Part shown: piece after piece, positions 51,099-59,783 of the stretch
Numbering within the stretch: the stretch's first letter is position 1
Layout: each line of letters starts with the position of its first letter
Assembly (NCBI GenBank): GCA_947458455.1
Contig: CANGYJ010000012.1
Location: forward strand, 62,001 to 126,000
From: Verrucomicrobiaceae bacterium
GTDB taxonomy: Bacteria > Verrucomicrobiota > Verrucomicrobiia > Verrucomicrobiales > Verrucomicrobiaceae
Direction of reading: 5' to 3'
Length of the DNA stretch: 64,000 bases
Program-made: the position numbers and the translations under genes
Notes under the pieces: model-generated
The model's database searches: none
Seen by the model: the letters and a program-made list of their open reading frames with translations, nothing else
Told to the model about the DNA's origin: nothing

Positions 51099-52486
51099 GC
51101 CGCATCAAACACCTTCCCCGGATTCAGCAGGCCCTGCGGATCGAGTGCCTTCTTCACGGTGCGCATGAGTTCAAAGCTGCCTTCACCGAGCTGACGCCTC
51201 AAAAAGCCCTTCTTCGCCAAACCCACGCCGTGCTCGCCGGTGACAGTGCCGCCGAGTTTCAGCGTCTCATCGACGATTTCCTCCAGCGCCGCTTCCACAC
51301 GGTGCATTTCCTCGTGATCGCGTTCATTCGTCAAAAACGTCGGGTGTAGATTGCCATCGCCGAGATGGCCGAAAGTGCCGATGAGCAGGTTATGACGCTG
51401 GGCGACCTCGTTAATGAAACTCACCATGCGAGCCAGCTCGCTGCGTGGCACGGTCACATCTTCGAGGATCGTCGTCGGCCGCACGCGAGCGAGAGCGGAG
51501 AAGGCATTGCGGCGTGCAGCGGCCAGTTTCGCGCCTTCCTGCTCGTTTTCGGCGGCTCGCACCTCACTGGCACCATTCGCACGTGCCAGCGCCATCATCT
51601 GAGCGGCTTCTTCTTCGACGACGACGGGATGCCCGTCCGTCTCCATCAGCACCACGGCCTCCACATCCGTCGGCAGGCCAATTTTGGAGTAATCTTCCAC
51701 GCAGCGCACCGTCATTTTATCGAGGAACTCCAGCGTGCAGGGAATAATCTTCGCCGCGATGATGGCCGAGATCGTTTCGGCGGCCTTCTCCATCGAATCG
51801 TAGAGCGCCAGCATCGTTTTGCGGGCTTTCGGACGCGGCAAAACCTTCAAAAGCACCTCGGTGATGATGCCCAGCGTGCCCTCACTGCCGACGAAGAGGT
51901 CCTTCATCGAGTAACCAGCCACGTCCTTCACGCATTTATTGCCGAGGAAGGTCACCGTGCCATCCGGCAGCACCACTTCGATGCCCATCACATAGTCACG
52001 CGTCACGCCGTATTTCAGGCCGCGAAGTCCGCCGGAGTTCTCCGCCACATTGCCGCCGATGGTGGAGATCTTCATCGAGCCGGGATCAGGCGGATAAAAC
52101 AGGCCCACCTTCGCGCAGGCATCGTCGATTTCCTTCGTGATCACGCCGCTTTGCGCACGCAGCGTGAGGTTTTTCTCATCCAGCTCGATCAGCTTGCCCA
52201 TCCGCACAAGGCAAAGCACCAGGCAGCCTGCCAGCGGGACGCTGCCGCCACTCAGCCCCGTGCCGCTGCCGCGGGTGACCACCGGCACACTCTTGTCACG
52301 CGCCAGTTTCACGCACGCCGCCACCTCCGCCGTCGTCAGCGGGAAAACGACCGCGCCCGGCCGCTGCTTCAGCGCTGCCGTGCCATCAAACGAATACGGC
52401 ACGAGATCCTCGTCCCGCGTGAGCACACGCTCCGCGCTGACGATCTGCTTCAACGACTCCACAAAGGCTGCATCGACCTGGTTCAT
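51095..52486 (-). CDS. glcD: FAD-linked 2-hydroxy acid oxidase (GlcD type)
   Basis: The 463-aa flavoprotein has the FAD-binding-4 domain (AVVFPLTTAEVAACVKLARD, VVTRGSGTGLSGGSVP, DPGSMKISTIGGNVAENSGG) and the FAD-linked oxidase C-terminal domain (DVTVPRSELARMVSFINEV, GTFGHLGDGNLHPTFL, VTGEHGVGLAKKGFL). It is a glycolate, D-lactate or related 2-hydroxy acid dehydrogenase. The iron-sulfur partner GlcF is not adjacent, so its electron acceptor is unclear. The ATG at 52486 gives the normal N-terminus; further upstream frame is not conserved in type. Confidence 0.91.
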   Translation of the reverse strand: MNQVDAAFVESLKQIVSAERVLTRDEDLVPYSFDGTAALKQRPGAVVFPLTTAEVAACVKLARDKSVPVVTRGSGTGLSGGSVPLAGCLVLCLVRMGKLIELDEKNLTLRAQSGVITKEIDDACAKVGLFYPPDPGSMKISTIGGNVAENSGGLRGLKYGVTRDYVMGIEVVLPDGTVTFLGNKCVKDVAGYSMKDLFVGSEGTLGIITEVLLKVLPRPKARKTMLALYDSMEKAAETISAIIAAKIIPCTLEFLDKMTVRCVEDYSKIGLPTDVEAVVLMETDGHPVVVEEEAAQMMALARANGASEVRAAENEQEGAKLAAARRNAFSALARVRPTTILEDVTVPRSELARMVSFINEVAQRHNLLIGTFGHLGDGNLHPTFLTNERDHEEMHRVEAALEEIVDETLKLGGTVTGEHGVGLAKKGFLRRQLGEGSFELMRTVKKALDPQGLLNPGKVFDAA

Positions 52487-52545
52487 GCCGTCATCATGGC
52501 AAGTCCCCCTTGCACCGTCAACGCAGCCCGTGCTTTGGTGCACGG

Positions 52546-53481
52546 ATGAACTTTTCCCGCCCCATCCGCTTCTCGCCTTTTTACCAATCCCGCGTCTGGG
52601 GAGGTCGACGTTTGGAGTCCGTGCTTCATCGCACGCTTCCCGATGCCACCACACCTTTCGGCGAAGCTTGGGAAGTCAGCGACCGCCCCGAGGCGATGAG
52701 CACCACCGCCGATGGCGTGACCTTGAATGACCTCTGGCAAAACCATCGCGCCGAGGTCTTCGGCCATTTGAAGAGCAGTTCGCCCTGGTTTCCGCTGCTG
52801 ATGAAGATTCTCGATGCCTGCGATGATCTCTCCATCCAGGTGCATCCGCCCGCCCATCGTGCTGCCGAGCTCGGTGGCGACCCGAAGACCGAAATGTGGT
52901 TCATCGCCCATGCCGATCCGGGTGCCAAAATCTACGCCGGCCTCAAAACAGGCGTCACCCGCGCTCAATTCGATGCCGCGCTGCAAAACGGCACGCTCGC
53001 CGAGGTCGTCCACGTCATCCATCCTCGCACTGGCGACTGCCTTTTCATCCCCAGCGGCCGCATCCACGCTATCGGCGCCGGTCTGCTGATCTATGAGATC
53101 CAGCAAAACAGCGACACCACCTACCGCGTCTTCGATTGGAACCGCGTCGGACTCGATGGAAAGCCCCGTCAGCTCCACATCGCCGAGTCCCTGGCATCCA
53201 TCGACTTTACCGATTTCGAACCCGCCATGCAGCCCGCCGTCACCAACGGCCCGCTCGTGACCTGCGAGTTCTTCGACGTGCGTCTCTGCTCCACCACCGA
53301 GCAACTCGGCCACGAAGGCGAAAACCTCACCCTCGCCGTCACCCAAGGTCAGCTCGATCTCGCAGGCGAAACCTTCCGCGCCGGTGATTTTGCCATCATC
53401 CCTTCTTCGATGCCTAAAAGCGGCCGACTCATCACTTCGCGCAGCAGTGATGCTCAGTGGCTGGAGATTCGCATTCCATGA
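52546..53481 (+). CDS. manA: Mannose-6-phosphate isomerase, class I
   Basis: The 311-aa cupin-fold zinc enzyme interconverts fructose-6-P and mannose-6-P. Zinc ligands are visible in DLSIQVHPPAH (Gln and His) and in KTEMWFIAHADPG (Glu), with the further His and catalytic Arg in CLFIPSGRIHAIGAGLLIYE and YRVFDWNR. It begins MNFSRPIRFSPFYQSRVWGG, the common short form without the eukaryotic insert. It overlaps the DUF2071 gene by ATGA. It is divergent from glcD with 59 bp between. Confidence 0.92.
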   Translation: MNFSRPIRFSPFYQSRVWGGRRLESVLHRTLPDATTPFGEAWEVSDRPEAMSTTADGVTLNDLWQNHRAEVFGHLKSSSPWFPLLMKILDACDDLSIQVHPPAHRAAELGGDPKTEMWFIAHADPGAKIYAGLKTGVTRAQFDAALQNGTLAEVVHVIHPRTGDCLFIPSGRIHAIGAGLLIYEIQQNSDTTYRVFDWNRVGLDGKPRQLHIAESLASIDFTDFEPAMQPAVTNGPLVTCEFFDVRLCSTTEQLGHEGENLTLAVTQGQLDLAGETFRAGDFAIIPSSMPKSGRLITSRSSDAQWLEIRIP

Positions 53482-54191
53482 GCACACTGGATGTCCGCCA
53501 ACAGCCGCAGCGTTCTCCTGTGATGTATCAGCGCTGGGAGAAGCTGGCCTTCCTGCACTGGCGCTGGGCCCCGGAGATCATCCAGCGCACGCTGCCTGCC
53601 GGTTTGACCGTCGATACCTTCCAAGGAGATGCCTGGCTGGCCATCGTGCCCTTTTTCATGCGCGGCATCCGCCCGCGTTTTTGCCCACCGGTGCCGGGAA
53701 TCAGTGATTTTCTTGAACTCAACGTGCGCACCTACGTCCGCGATGCGCAGGGCCGTCACGGCGTGTGGTTTTACTCACTCGATTGCGATCAACCGCTCGC
53801 TGTTTGTACCGCGAGGACCTTCTTTCATCTGCCCTACCAGCACGCCCGCATGTCTGCGCCACAGTCGGAAGGCTGGATCGACTACCATTGCCAGCGCCGA
53901 GGCGAATCCCCTTCTCGTTTTCGCTACCGGCTGAATGCGCAGACACGCCTCGCTGAACCCGGCACCCTCGAATTCTTCCTCGCCGAACGCTACCTACTGC
54001 TCTCCCAAACGCCACGCGGCCTTCGCTGCGGTCAGGTGCATCACACGCCGTATCCTTTGGCGGATGTGGAACTCGACACCTGGGACGTCAATCCCCTCCT
54101 CCAAGCCGGTTTTGATAACCCCAACCGCCCGCCGGACCACCTCATCGGCTCCCCCGGCGTGGATGTGAAGGTGTATGCGCTGACGAGATAG
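53478..54191 (+). CDS. DUF2071 (YqjF-like) family protein
   Basis: The 237-aa protein fits the YqjF/DUF2071 family: QRWEKLAFLHWRWAPEIIQ at the start with an early acidic/basic helix, then TVDTFQGDAWLAIVPFFM, NVRTYVRDAQGRHGVWFYSL and the C-terminal LPYQHARM, with a long beta core. Function of the family is unknown; some members sit in acetoacetate-decarboxylase-like folds. ATG overlaps the manA stop, suggesting coupled translation. No membrane segment or signal peptide. Confidence 0.82.
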   Translation: MSTLDVRQQPQRSPVMYQRWEKLAFLHWRWAPEIIQRTLPAGLTVDTFQGDAWLAIVPFFMRGIRPRFCPPVPGISDFLELNVRTYVRDAQGRHGVWFYSLDCDQPLAVCTARTFFHLPYQHARMSAPQSEGWIDYHCQRRGESPSRFRYRLNAQTRLAEPGTLEFFLAERYLLLSQTPRGLRCGQVHHTPYPLADVELDTWDVNPLLQAGFDNPNRPPDHLIGSPGVDVKVYALTR

Positions 54192-54255
54192 CGAGGAGAC
54201 ATGCCTGGGTTTGTGGTGCTTGACTCTCCGAGTCTGGGAGGCAGCTTTGGACATC

Positions 54256-54528
54256 ATGAATTCTGTTTCCTTTCCTCTGCCTGAACTTGGCTCCGACTGG
54301 GCCAAGGTGATCGAAGCCGTGCAACGCTTCGGCAGCGCGGAATTACGGACGCAAGCAGGCGAGACCTTTGAGTTCAAAAAGAAGGCTGCGGACAAGCCGA
54401 CGCTCGCGGAACTCCGCGCACGACATGAGGCCCATTGCCAGAAACTCCGCGAACTGGGCAACCGTCCCGCGCCGATGACGGAACAGGAGGAAGAGAGGTT
54501 CAACAAAATCATCGCCGGCGAGCTATGA
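54256..54528 (+). CDS. Candidate antitoxin of PIN pair
   Basis: The 90-aa protein has a start with FPLPELGSDWAKVIEAVQRF, then a basic region FEFKKKAADKPTLAELRARH and a helical C-terminus EQEEERFNKIIAGEL. The N-terminal pattern (a short beta strand then helix) is like Phd/VapB-type antitoxins, but I do not recognise the family. It overlaps the PIN gene by ATGA. The ATG at 54256 is one of two possible; it begins where the domain pattern starts. Confidence 0.6.
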   Translation: MNSVSFPLPELGSDWAKVIEAVQRFGSAELRTQAGETFEFKKKAADKPTLAELRARHEAHCQKLRELGNRPAPMTEQEEERFNKIIAGEL

Positions 54529-54998
54529 CCACTTACCTCGACACCAATCTACTGGTGAGGCACTACTTGGATGTTGACGACGGCGTGGCGTCGAACCTCA
54601 TCTTCATGGAACAAGACGAGGTTCCATTTCCGATTACCGACCTGTTATGCCTGGAAGTTCGAAACGCCATCCAACGCATGGTTTATGAGTCCCGAACCGG
54701 CAGCGCACGGCGAACCACGCAAGAAGCCGCCTGGGCCGCCATCGCCCGCTTCGAGGAAGATTTGGAGGAGGGCGTGCTTCTACAAAGAGCAGCGATCCCG
54801 TTTCCCATGCTTCAGCAGACCTTCAACACGCTTTCTGACCGCCACACATCCAGACACGGCTTTCGCACCTACGACATCATGCATGTGGCCTCGGCGCTGC
54901 ATCTGGGCTGCACCCGGTTTCTGAGCTTTGACAAGAACGCGGTGTTGCTCGCCAAGTTGGAGAGTTTACTCACAAACTCACCGGCACCCCAGCTATGA
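54525..54998 (+). CDS. PIN-domain toxin (VapC type)
   Basis: The 157-aa protein opens with MTTYLDTNLLVRHYLDVDDG, containing the first PIN acidic residue (LDTN). A second acidic site is LLCLEVRNAIQRMVY, and the last ones are in HGFRTYDIMHVASALHLGC followed by FLSFDKNA. This is the D-E-D-D set of a PIN ribonuclease. Toxins of the VapC family cleave RNA such as initiator tRNA when free of antitoxin. It overlaps the upstream antitoxin candidate by four bases, the common antitoxin-first order. Length is slightly above the usual 130-140 aa. Confidence 0.85.
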   Translation: MTTYLDTNLLVRHYLDVDDGVASNLIFMEQDEVPFPITDLLCLEVRNAIQRMVYESRTGSARRTTQEAAWAAIARFEEDLEEGVLLQRAAIPFPMLQQTFNTLSDRHTSRHGFRTYDIMHVASALHLGCTRFLSFDKNAVLLAKLESLLTNSPAPQL

Positions 54999-55012
54999 GC
55001 TAAGCCGATCTC

Positions 55013-55222
55013 ATGAGAGAAACGGTTCTAATCTGGCTGATGCAGGTACCCTCGCTGTGTCTCGCTGATCTGCAAAAGGCTGGCGCTCCACCACCTCCAG
55101 CCACACCTCTGGATGGCCGTAACGCCATCGTGAGCCTGACCATTCAGTGGGCCTGGATTGTGATATCGCTGGCCGCGCTTGCCTGGATCATCTGGTGGGG
55201 AGTTCGAACGCGCCGGAGATGA
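55013..55222 (+). CDS. Small membrane protein, 69 aa
   Basis: The 69-aa frame encodes an N-terminal amphipathic or signal segment (MRETVLIWLMQVPSLCLADL), a proline-rich linker and one transmembrane helix (WAWIVISLAALAWIIWWG) with a basic tail. No family is recognised and no ribosome site is visible, so it is tentative. It starts 14 nt after the PIN gene and converges on the MFS gene with 12 nt between the stops. Confidence 0.5.
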   Translation: MRETVLIWLMQVPSLCLADLQKAGAPPPPATPLDGRNAIVSLTIQWAWIVISLAALAWIIWWGVRTRRR

Positions 55223-55234
55223 CCAACAAGCCCA

Positions 55235-56470
55235 TCAAGCCTGCTCCTTCGGCTTGATCATCAGCACGAGGAAGACCGAGACGATGCAGAGGCTAGCGAA
55301 GACGCCAAAGCTCACATTGAGCGGCACTTTGAGGTCATTCATCTTGCCAAAGCCCCAATCGGCTAAGCCACCGCTGAACATGCTGACGAAGTTCATGATG
55401 CCGTAGCCGGTGGCGCGGAGGTGCGGGCGGGCGATCTGCGAGAGGATGGGCATGTTGTTGATGTCAAATAGGCCCCAGCCGATGCCAAAAAGGATGAGCG
55501 AGGCAATCGCCAGACCGAAGGAGTGCATCGCAGGCGCATTGCCCACACCGAAGAGCGCCGGGATGATGAGGATCATGCCGAGGGCGCTCACCTGGATGCG
55601 ACCGCGTTGAGTCGATTTCATACGACGATCCGCCAGCCAGCCACCGAGCATCGCCGAACCAATGGCGGCGGCTTGCCAGTAAATCGACGCAGACATGCCT
55701 GCGATGCCCTGACTGATGTTGAACTCCTTTTGCAGAATCGCCGGCATCCAGTCCCGCACCACCCACGCGGCCACAGCGGGCAGCGTGAAATAGAGCACCA
55801 GCAGGATGAAGGACGCATTGGTGAGCAACTCACGCCCAGCGGTGAGCACCGAAGGCCTCGTATCAGCAGTGCTCGCCACACGCGGGGCATCCTTCAACAG
55901 GAACAACAACGGCACGGCATACAGAATACCGGCGAGACCGGTATAATCAAAAGCCCCGCGCCAGCCAAAGTCCGGCCACTCGTTCACAAAGCCCGCAAAG
56001 CCGCCGATCATCACGCCGCAGTAGATGCCCGTCTGATGCACACCCACCGCCCGCGAGCGAGTGCCGCCGGTGTGATAATCCGCGATTATCGCCAGCGCCG
56101 CCGGGATGTAGAAAGCCTCGCTCACGCCCATCGCCGTGCGTGTCCAGAGCAGCTCATTATAGCTGCCCACCTGCCCGGTGTACCAGGTGATGGCCGACCA
56201 CACCACGAGGCTGCCGGTGATGGTGTATTTGCGACTGAAACGATCCGCAATGTAGCCGCCGATGGGACTGAAGAAGGCGTACACCCATTTGAACTGTCCG
56301 AGCATGTAACCCCAATTCGTTTCGCTGCCGATGCTGGTGATGTCCTGCATCACGCTGACCTTCATCGACGCGATCATCTGCCGGTCGAGGTAGTTCAGCA
56401 GCGCCACGGGAAAGAGCAGCGCGACGACGGTCCACGCGTAGCGGCCGGGGGAGGTTGGATTTTCAGTCAT
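55235..56470 (-). CDS. MFS transporter (anion:cation symporter type)
   Basis: The 411-aa product has twelve predicted helices, with the MFS motif A between helices 2 and 3 as GGYIADRFSRKYT and the second half copy GGWLADRRMKSTQRG. RTAMGVSEAFYIPAALAIIA is typical of the ACS (ExuT/sialic-acid-like) group, which imports hexuronates and other organic anions with H+ or Na+. The substrate is not set by context. ATG at 56470 is used; upstream codons are not family-like. It is 98 nt downstream of the MurC-MurB gene, on the same strand. Confidence 0.88.
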   Translation of the reverse strand: MTENPTSPGRYAWTVVALLFPVALLNYLDRQMIASMKVSVMQDITSIGSETNWGYMLGQFKWVYAFFSPIGGYIADRFSRKYTITGSLVVWSAITWYTGQVGSYNELLWTRTAMGVSEAFYIPAALAIIADYHTGGTRSRAVGVHQTGIYCGVMIGGFAGFVNEWPDFGWRGAFDYTGLAGILYAVPLLFLLKDAPRVASTADTRPSVLTAGRELLTNASFILLVLYFTLPAVAAWVVRDWMPAILQKEFNISQGIAGMSASIYWQAAAIGSAMLGGWLADRRMKSTQRGRIQVSALGMILIIPALFGVGNAPAMHSFGLAIASLILFGIGWGLFDINNMPILSQIARPHLRATGYGIMNFVSMFSGGLADWGFGKMNDLKVPLNVSFGVFASLCIVSVFLVLMIKPKEQA

Positions 56471-56568
56471 GAAGCAGCCATCGAAGCGTAATGCGCCGTT
56501 TTGGGCAAGATCGAAGCGTGATGAAGCCTTGTCGGCGCGATGACGATGCTTGATGCTCGAAGCGCAGA

Positions 56569-58878
56569 TCAAAGCGCCAGCGGCTGGTCTTCGCCGATGA
56601 CTTTCACTTCGAGTTCGAGCTGCACGCCACGTTGTTCCTGGGCCTTTTCTTTGATCTTGGCGACGAGGTCGAGCACTTCGCGGGCAGTGGCTTTACCTTC
56701 GTTGACGATGAAATTACCATGCACGGGCGAAACGACGGCTGCTCCGACGCGGGTGCCTTTGAGGCCGAGGTCATCGACGAGTTTGCCGGCTCCGCAGAGT
56801 TCGGGATTTTTGAATATGCAGCCGGCGCTGGCTCCGATGGGCTGGCTGGTGCGGCGTTTGATACGGCTGGCTTCCAAACCGGCGTCGATTTGTTCCTTCG
56901 GCGCGGGTTTGCCCTCCAAAACGGCTCCGACAATGTAGCGATCCTCAAACTCAGGCACGCTGCGGTAGTGATGCTGGATCTCGGCGAGCGGTTTTTCCTG
57001 AATGCTGCCATCGGCAGCGATGAAGCGCACGCTGACGACATGGTCGAACATCTCCGCGCCCATGGCACCGGCATTCATGCGCAACGCGCCGCCGAGATTA
57101 CCGGGAACGCCTTCCATCCATTCGAAGCCGCCAATGCCCGCATTGCGGGCGGAGCTGGCGATCTTCTTCAAGCGAGCACCGACGCCGACGATGAGGCGCA
57201 TGCCTTCGGCCTTCACCTCTTCAAACTCACCTTTGCTCGGATGCATGACCGCGCCGCGAATGCCGCCGTCTTTGACGAGCAGATTCGAGCCGCGACCAAT
57301 AACACGAATGGGCACCGAGGTGGCGCGGAGGTGCTTCACCACTTCGGCGAAGGCCGCGACGGTGTGCGGCTCAATCCAATACTGCGCGGGGCCGCCGATG
57401 AGAAAGGTGGTGTGGCGGTTCATCGGCTCGTAGAGCCTTGCCGCGCCACCGCCGTTGGCTTCGAGGATGCCGCACAGCTTTTCGAGCACGGGCAGATCGC
57501 GGGCGATGCAGCGGCCGACTTCGTGGACGTTGCCCGCACCGAGCGTTATGAGCAGATCGCCGGGCCGAAGGGCATTGCCGACCTTGTCGCGGGCAATGGG
57601 CATCGTCGGCGTGCTGCCGGTCTTGGTGTGATCGTTTTGCAGCTTCACCTCTTCCAAAATGGTTTCACCACTCACACCGGGCAACGGCTTCTCGCTGGCG
57701 GGATACACGTCGGTGACGAAAAGCTCGTCCACATCGCCGAAACTGGCTCCAAACTCCTTTTTGAGCAATTGCGTACGGCTGAAGCGATGCGGCTGGAAGA
57801 GGCAGACGATGCGTTTCGCCTTCAAACCCTTCGCGGTGGCCAGTGTGGCGGCGATTTCACTCGGGTGATGGCCGTAGTCATCGACAACGGTGAAACGCTC
57901 GCCGCTGTGGCGGATCTCAAAACGGCGTTTGGCACCGCGAAACGAGCGCAAAGCATGCTGGATGGCCTCAAACGTGACGCCGCATTTCGTAGCGAGAGCG
58001 ATGGCCGCGAGCGCATTGCTGACGTTGTGCTTGCCGGGAATGCCGAGTGTGGCGGTGCCGAGGAGTTGGCCTTTTTGATACACTTCGAACTCCGAGTGAT
58101 CGGGCCGCATGGTGAGGATGTTCGCGGAGAAATCATGATCGCGGCTCCAGCCGTAACTGACGCCGTTGGAGCCGGCGCAGACCTCGCTGGCGACGGGGTC
58201 TTCGGCACAATAAACCCAATGACCGGGCGTCTGACTGAGCACTTGGCGGAAGACAGTCTTAATGGCCTCGATGCCGTCATAGAAGTCGAGATGCTCGGGC
58301 TCGATGTTGAGCACGATGGCGTGCTGCGGGTGGAAATTCACCAGCGTGCCATCGCTCTCATCGCCCTCGGCGACGAAGAGTTCGCCTTCGGGGTCCCAGT
58401 GGGCGTTCGAGCCGAGGATCGGGATTTCCGCGCCGACGTAGTGGCTGGGCTTGAGGCCGCCTTGGCGCAACACATGCGCCGTGAGGGCGGAAGTGGTCGT
58501 TTTGCCATGCGTGCCGCAGACGACGACGCCTTTTTTGTTCGCCATCACCGCGGCGAGAGCCTCGGCTCGACGCACCAGCGGGATGCCCTGCTTGAAGGCG
58601 GCTTCATACGCGATGTTGCCGGGCTTGATGGCGCTGGAGTAGATGACCATGTCGCACTCCTCGACTTCCTTCTCCGTGTGGCCGTGGAAGAATTGCAGGC
58701 CGAGCTTTTGCAGTCGCTCGGTTTCGAGCGTGGTGGCTTTGTCGGAACCACTGACCTTATGCCCCAGGCCAAGCAGCAGCAGCGCCAGCCCGCTCATGCC
58801 GCTACCTGCAACGCCAATGAGGTCGATGCGCATGGGGTAACGGCTTTCTTTGAGGAGGCTGAGGACGGCGTGAGTCAT
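56569..58878 (-). CDS. murC-murB: Fused UDP-MurNAc:L-alanine ligase / UDP-MurNAc dehydrogenase
   Basis: The 769-aa protein joins two consecutive steps of peptidoglycan precursor synthesis. Residues 1 to ~470 are MurC: LIGVAGSGMSGLALLLLG, the P-loop GVVVCGTHGKTTTSALTAHV (residue ~115), VAEGDESDGTLVNFHP, HPSEIAATL and DVYPASEKPLPG. From about 480 to the end is MurB: RVIGRGSNLLVKDGGIRG, EWMEGVPGNLGGALRMNAGA and SAGCIFKNPELCGAGKLVDD. The residue at the catalytic-serine site of many MurB proteins is Cys here (GCIFKNP), as in the Cys-type subset. ATG at 58878 keeps the helix before the Rossmann motif; ATG at 58833 is possible. Confidence 0.93.
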   Translation of the reverse strand: MTHAVLSLLKESRYPMRIDLIGVAGSGMSGLALLLLGLGHKVSGSDKATTLETERLQKLGLQFFHGHTEKEVEECDMVIYSSAIKPGNIAYEAAFKQGIPLVRRAEALAAVMANKKGVVVCGTHGKTTTSALTAHVLRQGGLKPSHYVGAEIPILGSNAHWDPEGELFVAEGDESDGTLVNFHPQHAIVLNIEPEHLDFYDGIEAIKTVFRQVLSQTPGHWVYCAEDPVASEVCAGSNGVSYGWSRDHDFSANILTMRPDHSEFEVYQKGQLLGTATLGIPGKHNVSNALAAIALATKCGVTFEAIQHALRSFRGAKRRFEIRHSGERFTVVDDYGHHPSEIAATLATAKGLKAKRIVCLFQPHRFSRTQLLKKEFGASFGDVDELFVTDVYPASEKPLPGVSGETILEEVKLQNDHTKTGSTPTMPIARDKVGNALRPGDLLITLGAGNVHEVGRCIARDLPVLEKLCGILEANGGGAARLYEPMNRHTTFLIGGPAQYWIEPHTVAAFAEVVKHLRATSVPIRVIGRGSNLLVKDGGIRGAVMHPSKGEFEEVKAEGMRLIVGVGARLKKIASSARNAGIGGFEWMEGVPGNLGGALRMNAGAMGAEMFDHVVSVRFIAADGSIQEKPLAEIQHHYRSVPEFEDRYIVGAVLEGKPAPKEQIDAGLEASRIKRRTSQPIGASAGCIFKNPELCGAGKLVDDLGLKGTRVGAAVVSPVHGNFIVNEGKATAREVLDLVAKIKEKAQEQRGVQLELEVKVIGEDQPLAL

Positions 58879-58952
58879 GAACGGAGGGGAAAGGATGAAG
58901 ATGGTAAAACAAACCGGCGCGAGGGCAAGGACGCGGAGCACATGAACTCTTC

Positions 58953-59357
58953 TCAATCCCAATCGCCCATTTCCATGATCTCCTGCCGGATTTGCAACTG
59001 CTCCTGGTGGTTCATGGCAAGCACCCAGACGGTTGTGCGTCCGATGGGCGACCGTCCGGCGAAACGTGTGCCCTTGAACTCAAAATGCTGAGTCCAATCG
59101 TCTTCGCGTGGATGGAAAAGGCGTGTGAGCTTGTTGGTATCCGGGTCGATGCCGCCCACGTTCGTACCTTTATGCAAGTTACAGCGAGGGCAGATGAGGG
59201 CGAGGTTGGTGAACTCGTCACTACCACGATGCTGCCTAGCGATGATGTGGTCGATCTGAAATACGAGCCAGGGGGCGTGAGTGTGCGGCAAGCGGCAGTA
59301 CTCGCAACGGTCACCCGCACGTTCACGGACAAGAGCGCGGATATATTCGTCGATCAT
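58953..59357 (-). CDS. HNH endonuclease
   Basis: The 134-aa protein has the zinc-bound HNH motif: CEYCRLPHTH, then FQIDHIIARQHRGSDEFTNL and CPRCNLHKGTNVG, i.e. two CxxC pairs, the D-H pair, Asn and the final His. It is a bare HNH nuclease of the type seen in genomes of many phyla; the substrate is not known. The tail (FAGRSPIGRTTVWVLAMNHQ) is family-like. ATG overlaps the stop of the 87-aa gene, so the two are coupled. Confidence 0.88.
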   Translation of the reverse strand: MIDEYIRALVRERAGDRCEYCRLPHTHAPWLVFQIDHIIARQHRGSDEFTNLALICPRCNLHKGTNVGGIDPDTNKLTRLFHPREDDWTQHFEFKGTRFAGRSPIGRTTVWVLAMNHQEQLQIRQEIMEMGDWD

Positions 59358-59617
59358 GCGAGGCCTTGCTGGCGGAGATAGCGGCGCGCCTTGGCCTGCA
59401 GGATAGAGATCATGCCTGCGGCGTTCACCATGGCCTCGTACTCAGATTTTTCTTCCTGGGTGATGGTTCCTTCGCGGTTTTTTTCCGCCAACTCGTCCAG
59501 CCGTGCCTGAGCAGCCGTGTCTGCGCGTGCGTCGGCGAGCGATCTGGCGGATTTTTCGTTCAGCGCTTCCTCGAACGGGAGAAGGAAGCGATCCAGAAGG
59601 GCGGCTGAGGCACGCAT
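59354..59617 (-). CDS. Small helical partner of HNH protein
   Basis: The 87-aa protein (MRASAALLDRFLLPFEEALN…) is a long amphipathic helix with ARADTAAQARLDELAEKNRE and EEKSEYEAMVNAAG, ending in a basic RRYLRQQGLA. It matches no enzyme motif. Such small helical proteins occur upstream of HNH proteins in several phyla and are of unknown role. Overlap with the HNH gene by ATGA shows they are produced together. ATG at 59617 chosen; a longer frame has no typical start. Confidence 0.7.
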   Translation of the reverse strand: MRASAALLDRFLLPFEEALNEKSARSLADARADTAAQARLDELAEKNREGTITQEEKSEYEAMVNAAGMISILQAKARRYLRQQGLA

Positions 59618-59783
59618 ACGCCTAGAGTAAATAGAGGCAGATGGATTGGCAAGAGCCCCTTTCGGAAGCAGCATGCAGATCAAGTATCATCCGTACGAAT
59701 CCTCCTTGGGCGGTCCCAGGAAGAGATCAAAGCCAGAGATCATCTTCGCCATCATGAGTCGAGTGTGCTTTTGTGCTTGCTGC

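Noticed and set aside
56632..59091. 819-aa frame opposite murC-murB
   Set aside because: It spans both murC-murB and part of the HNH gene on the other strand and has no recognisable motif.
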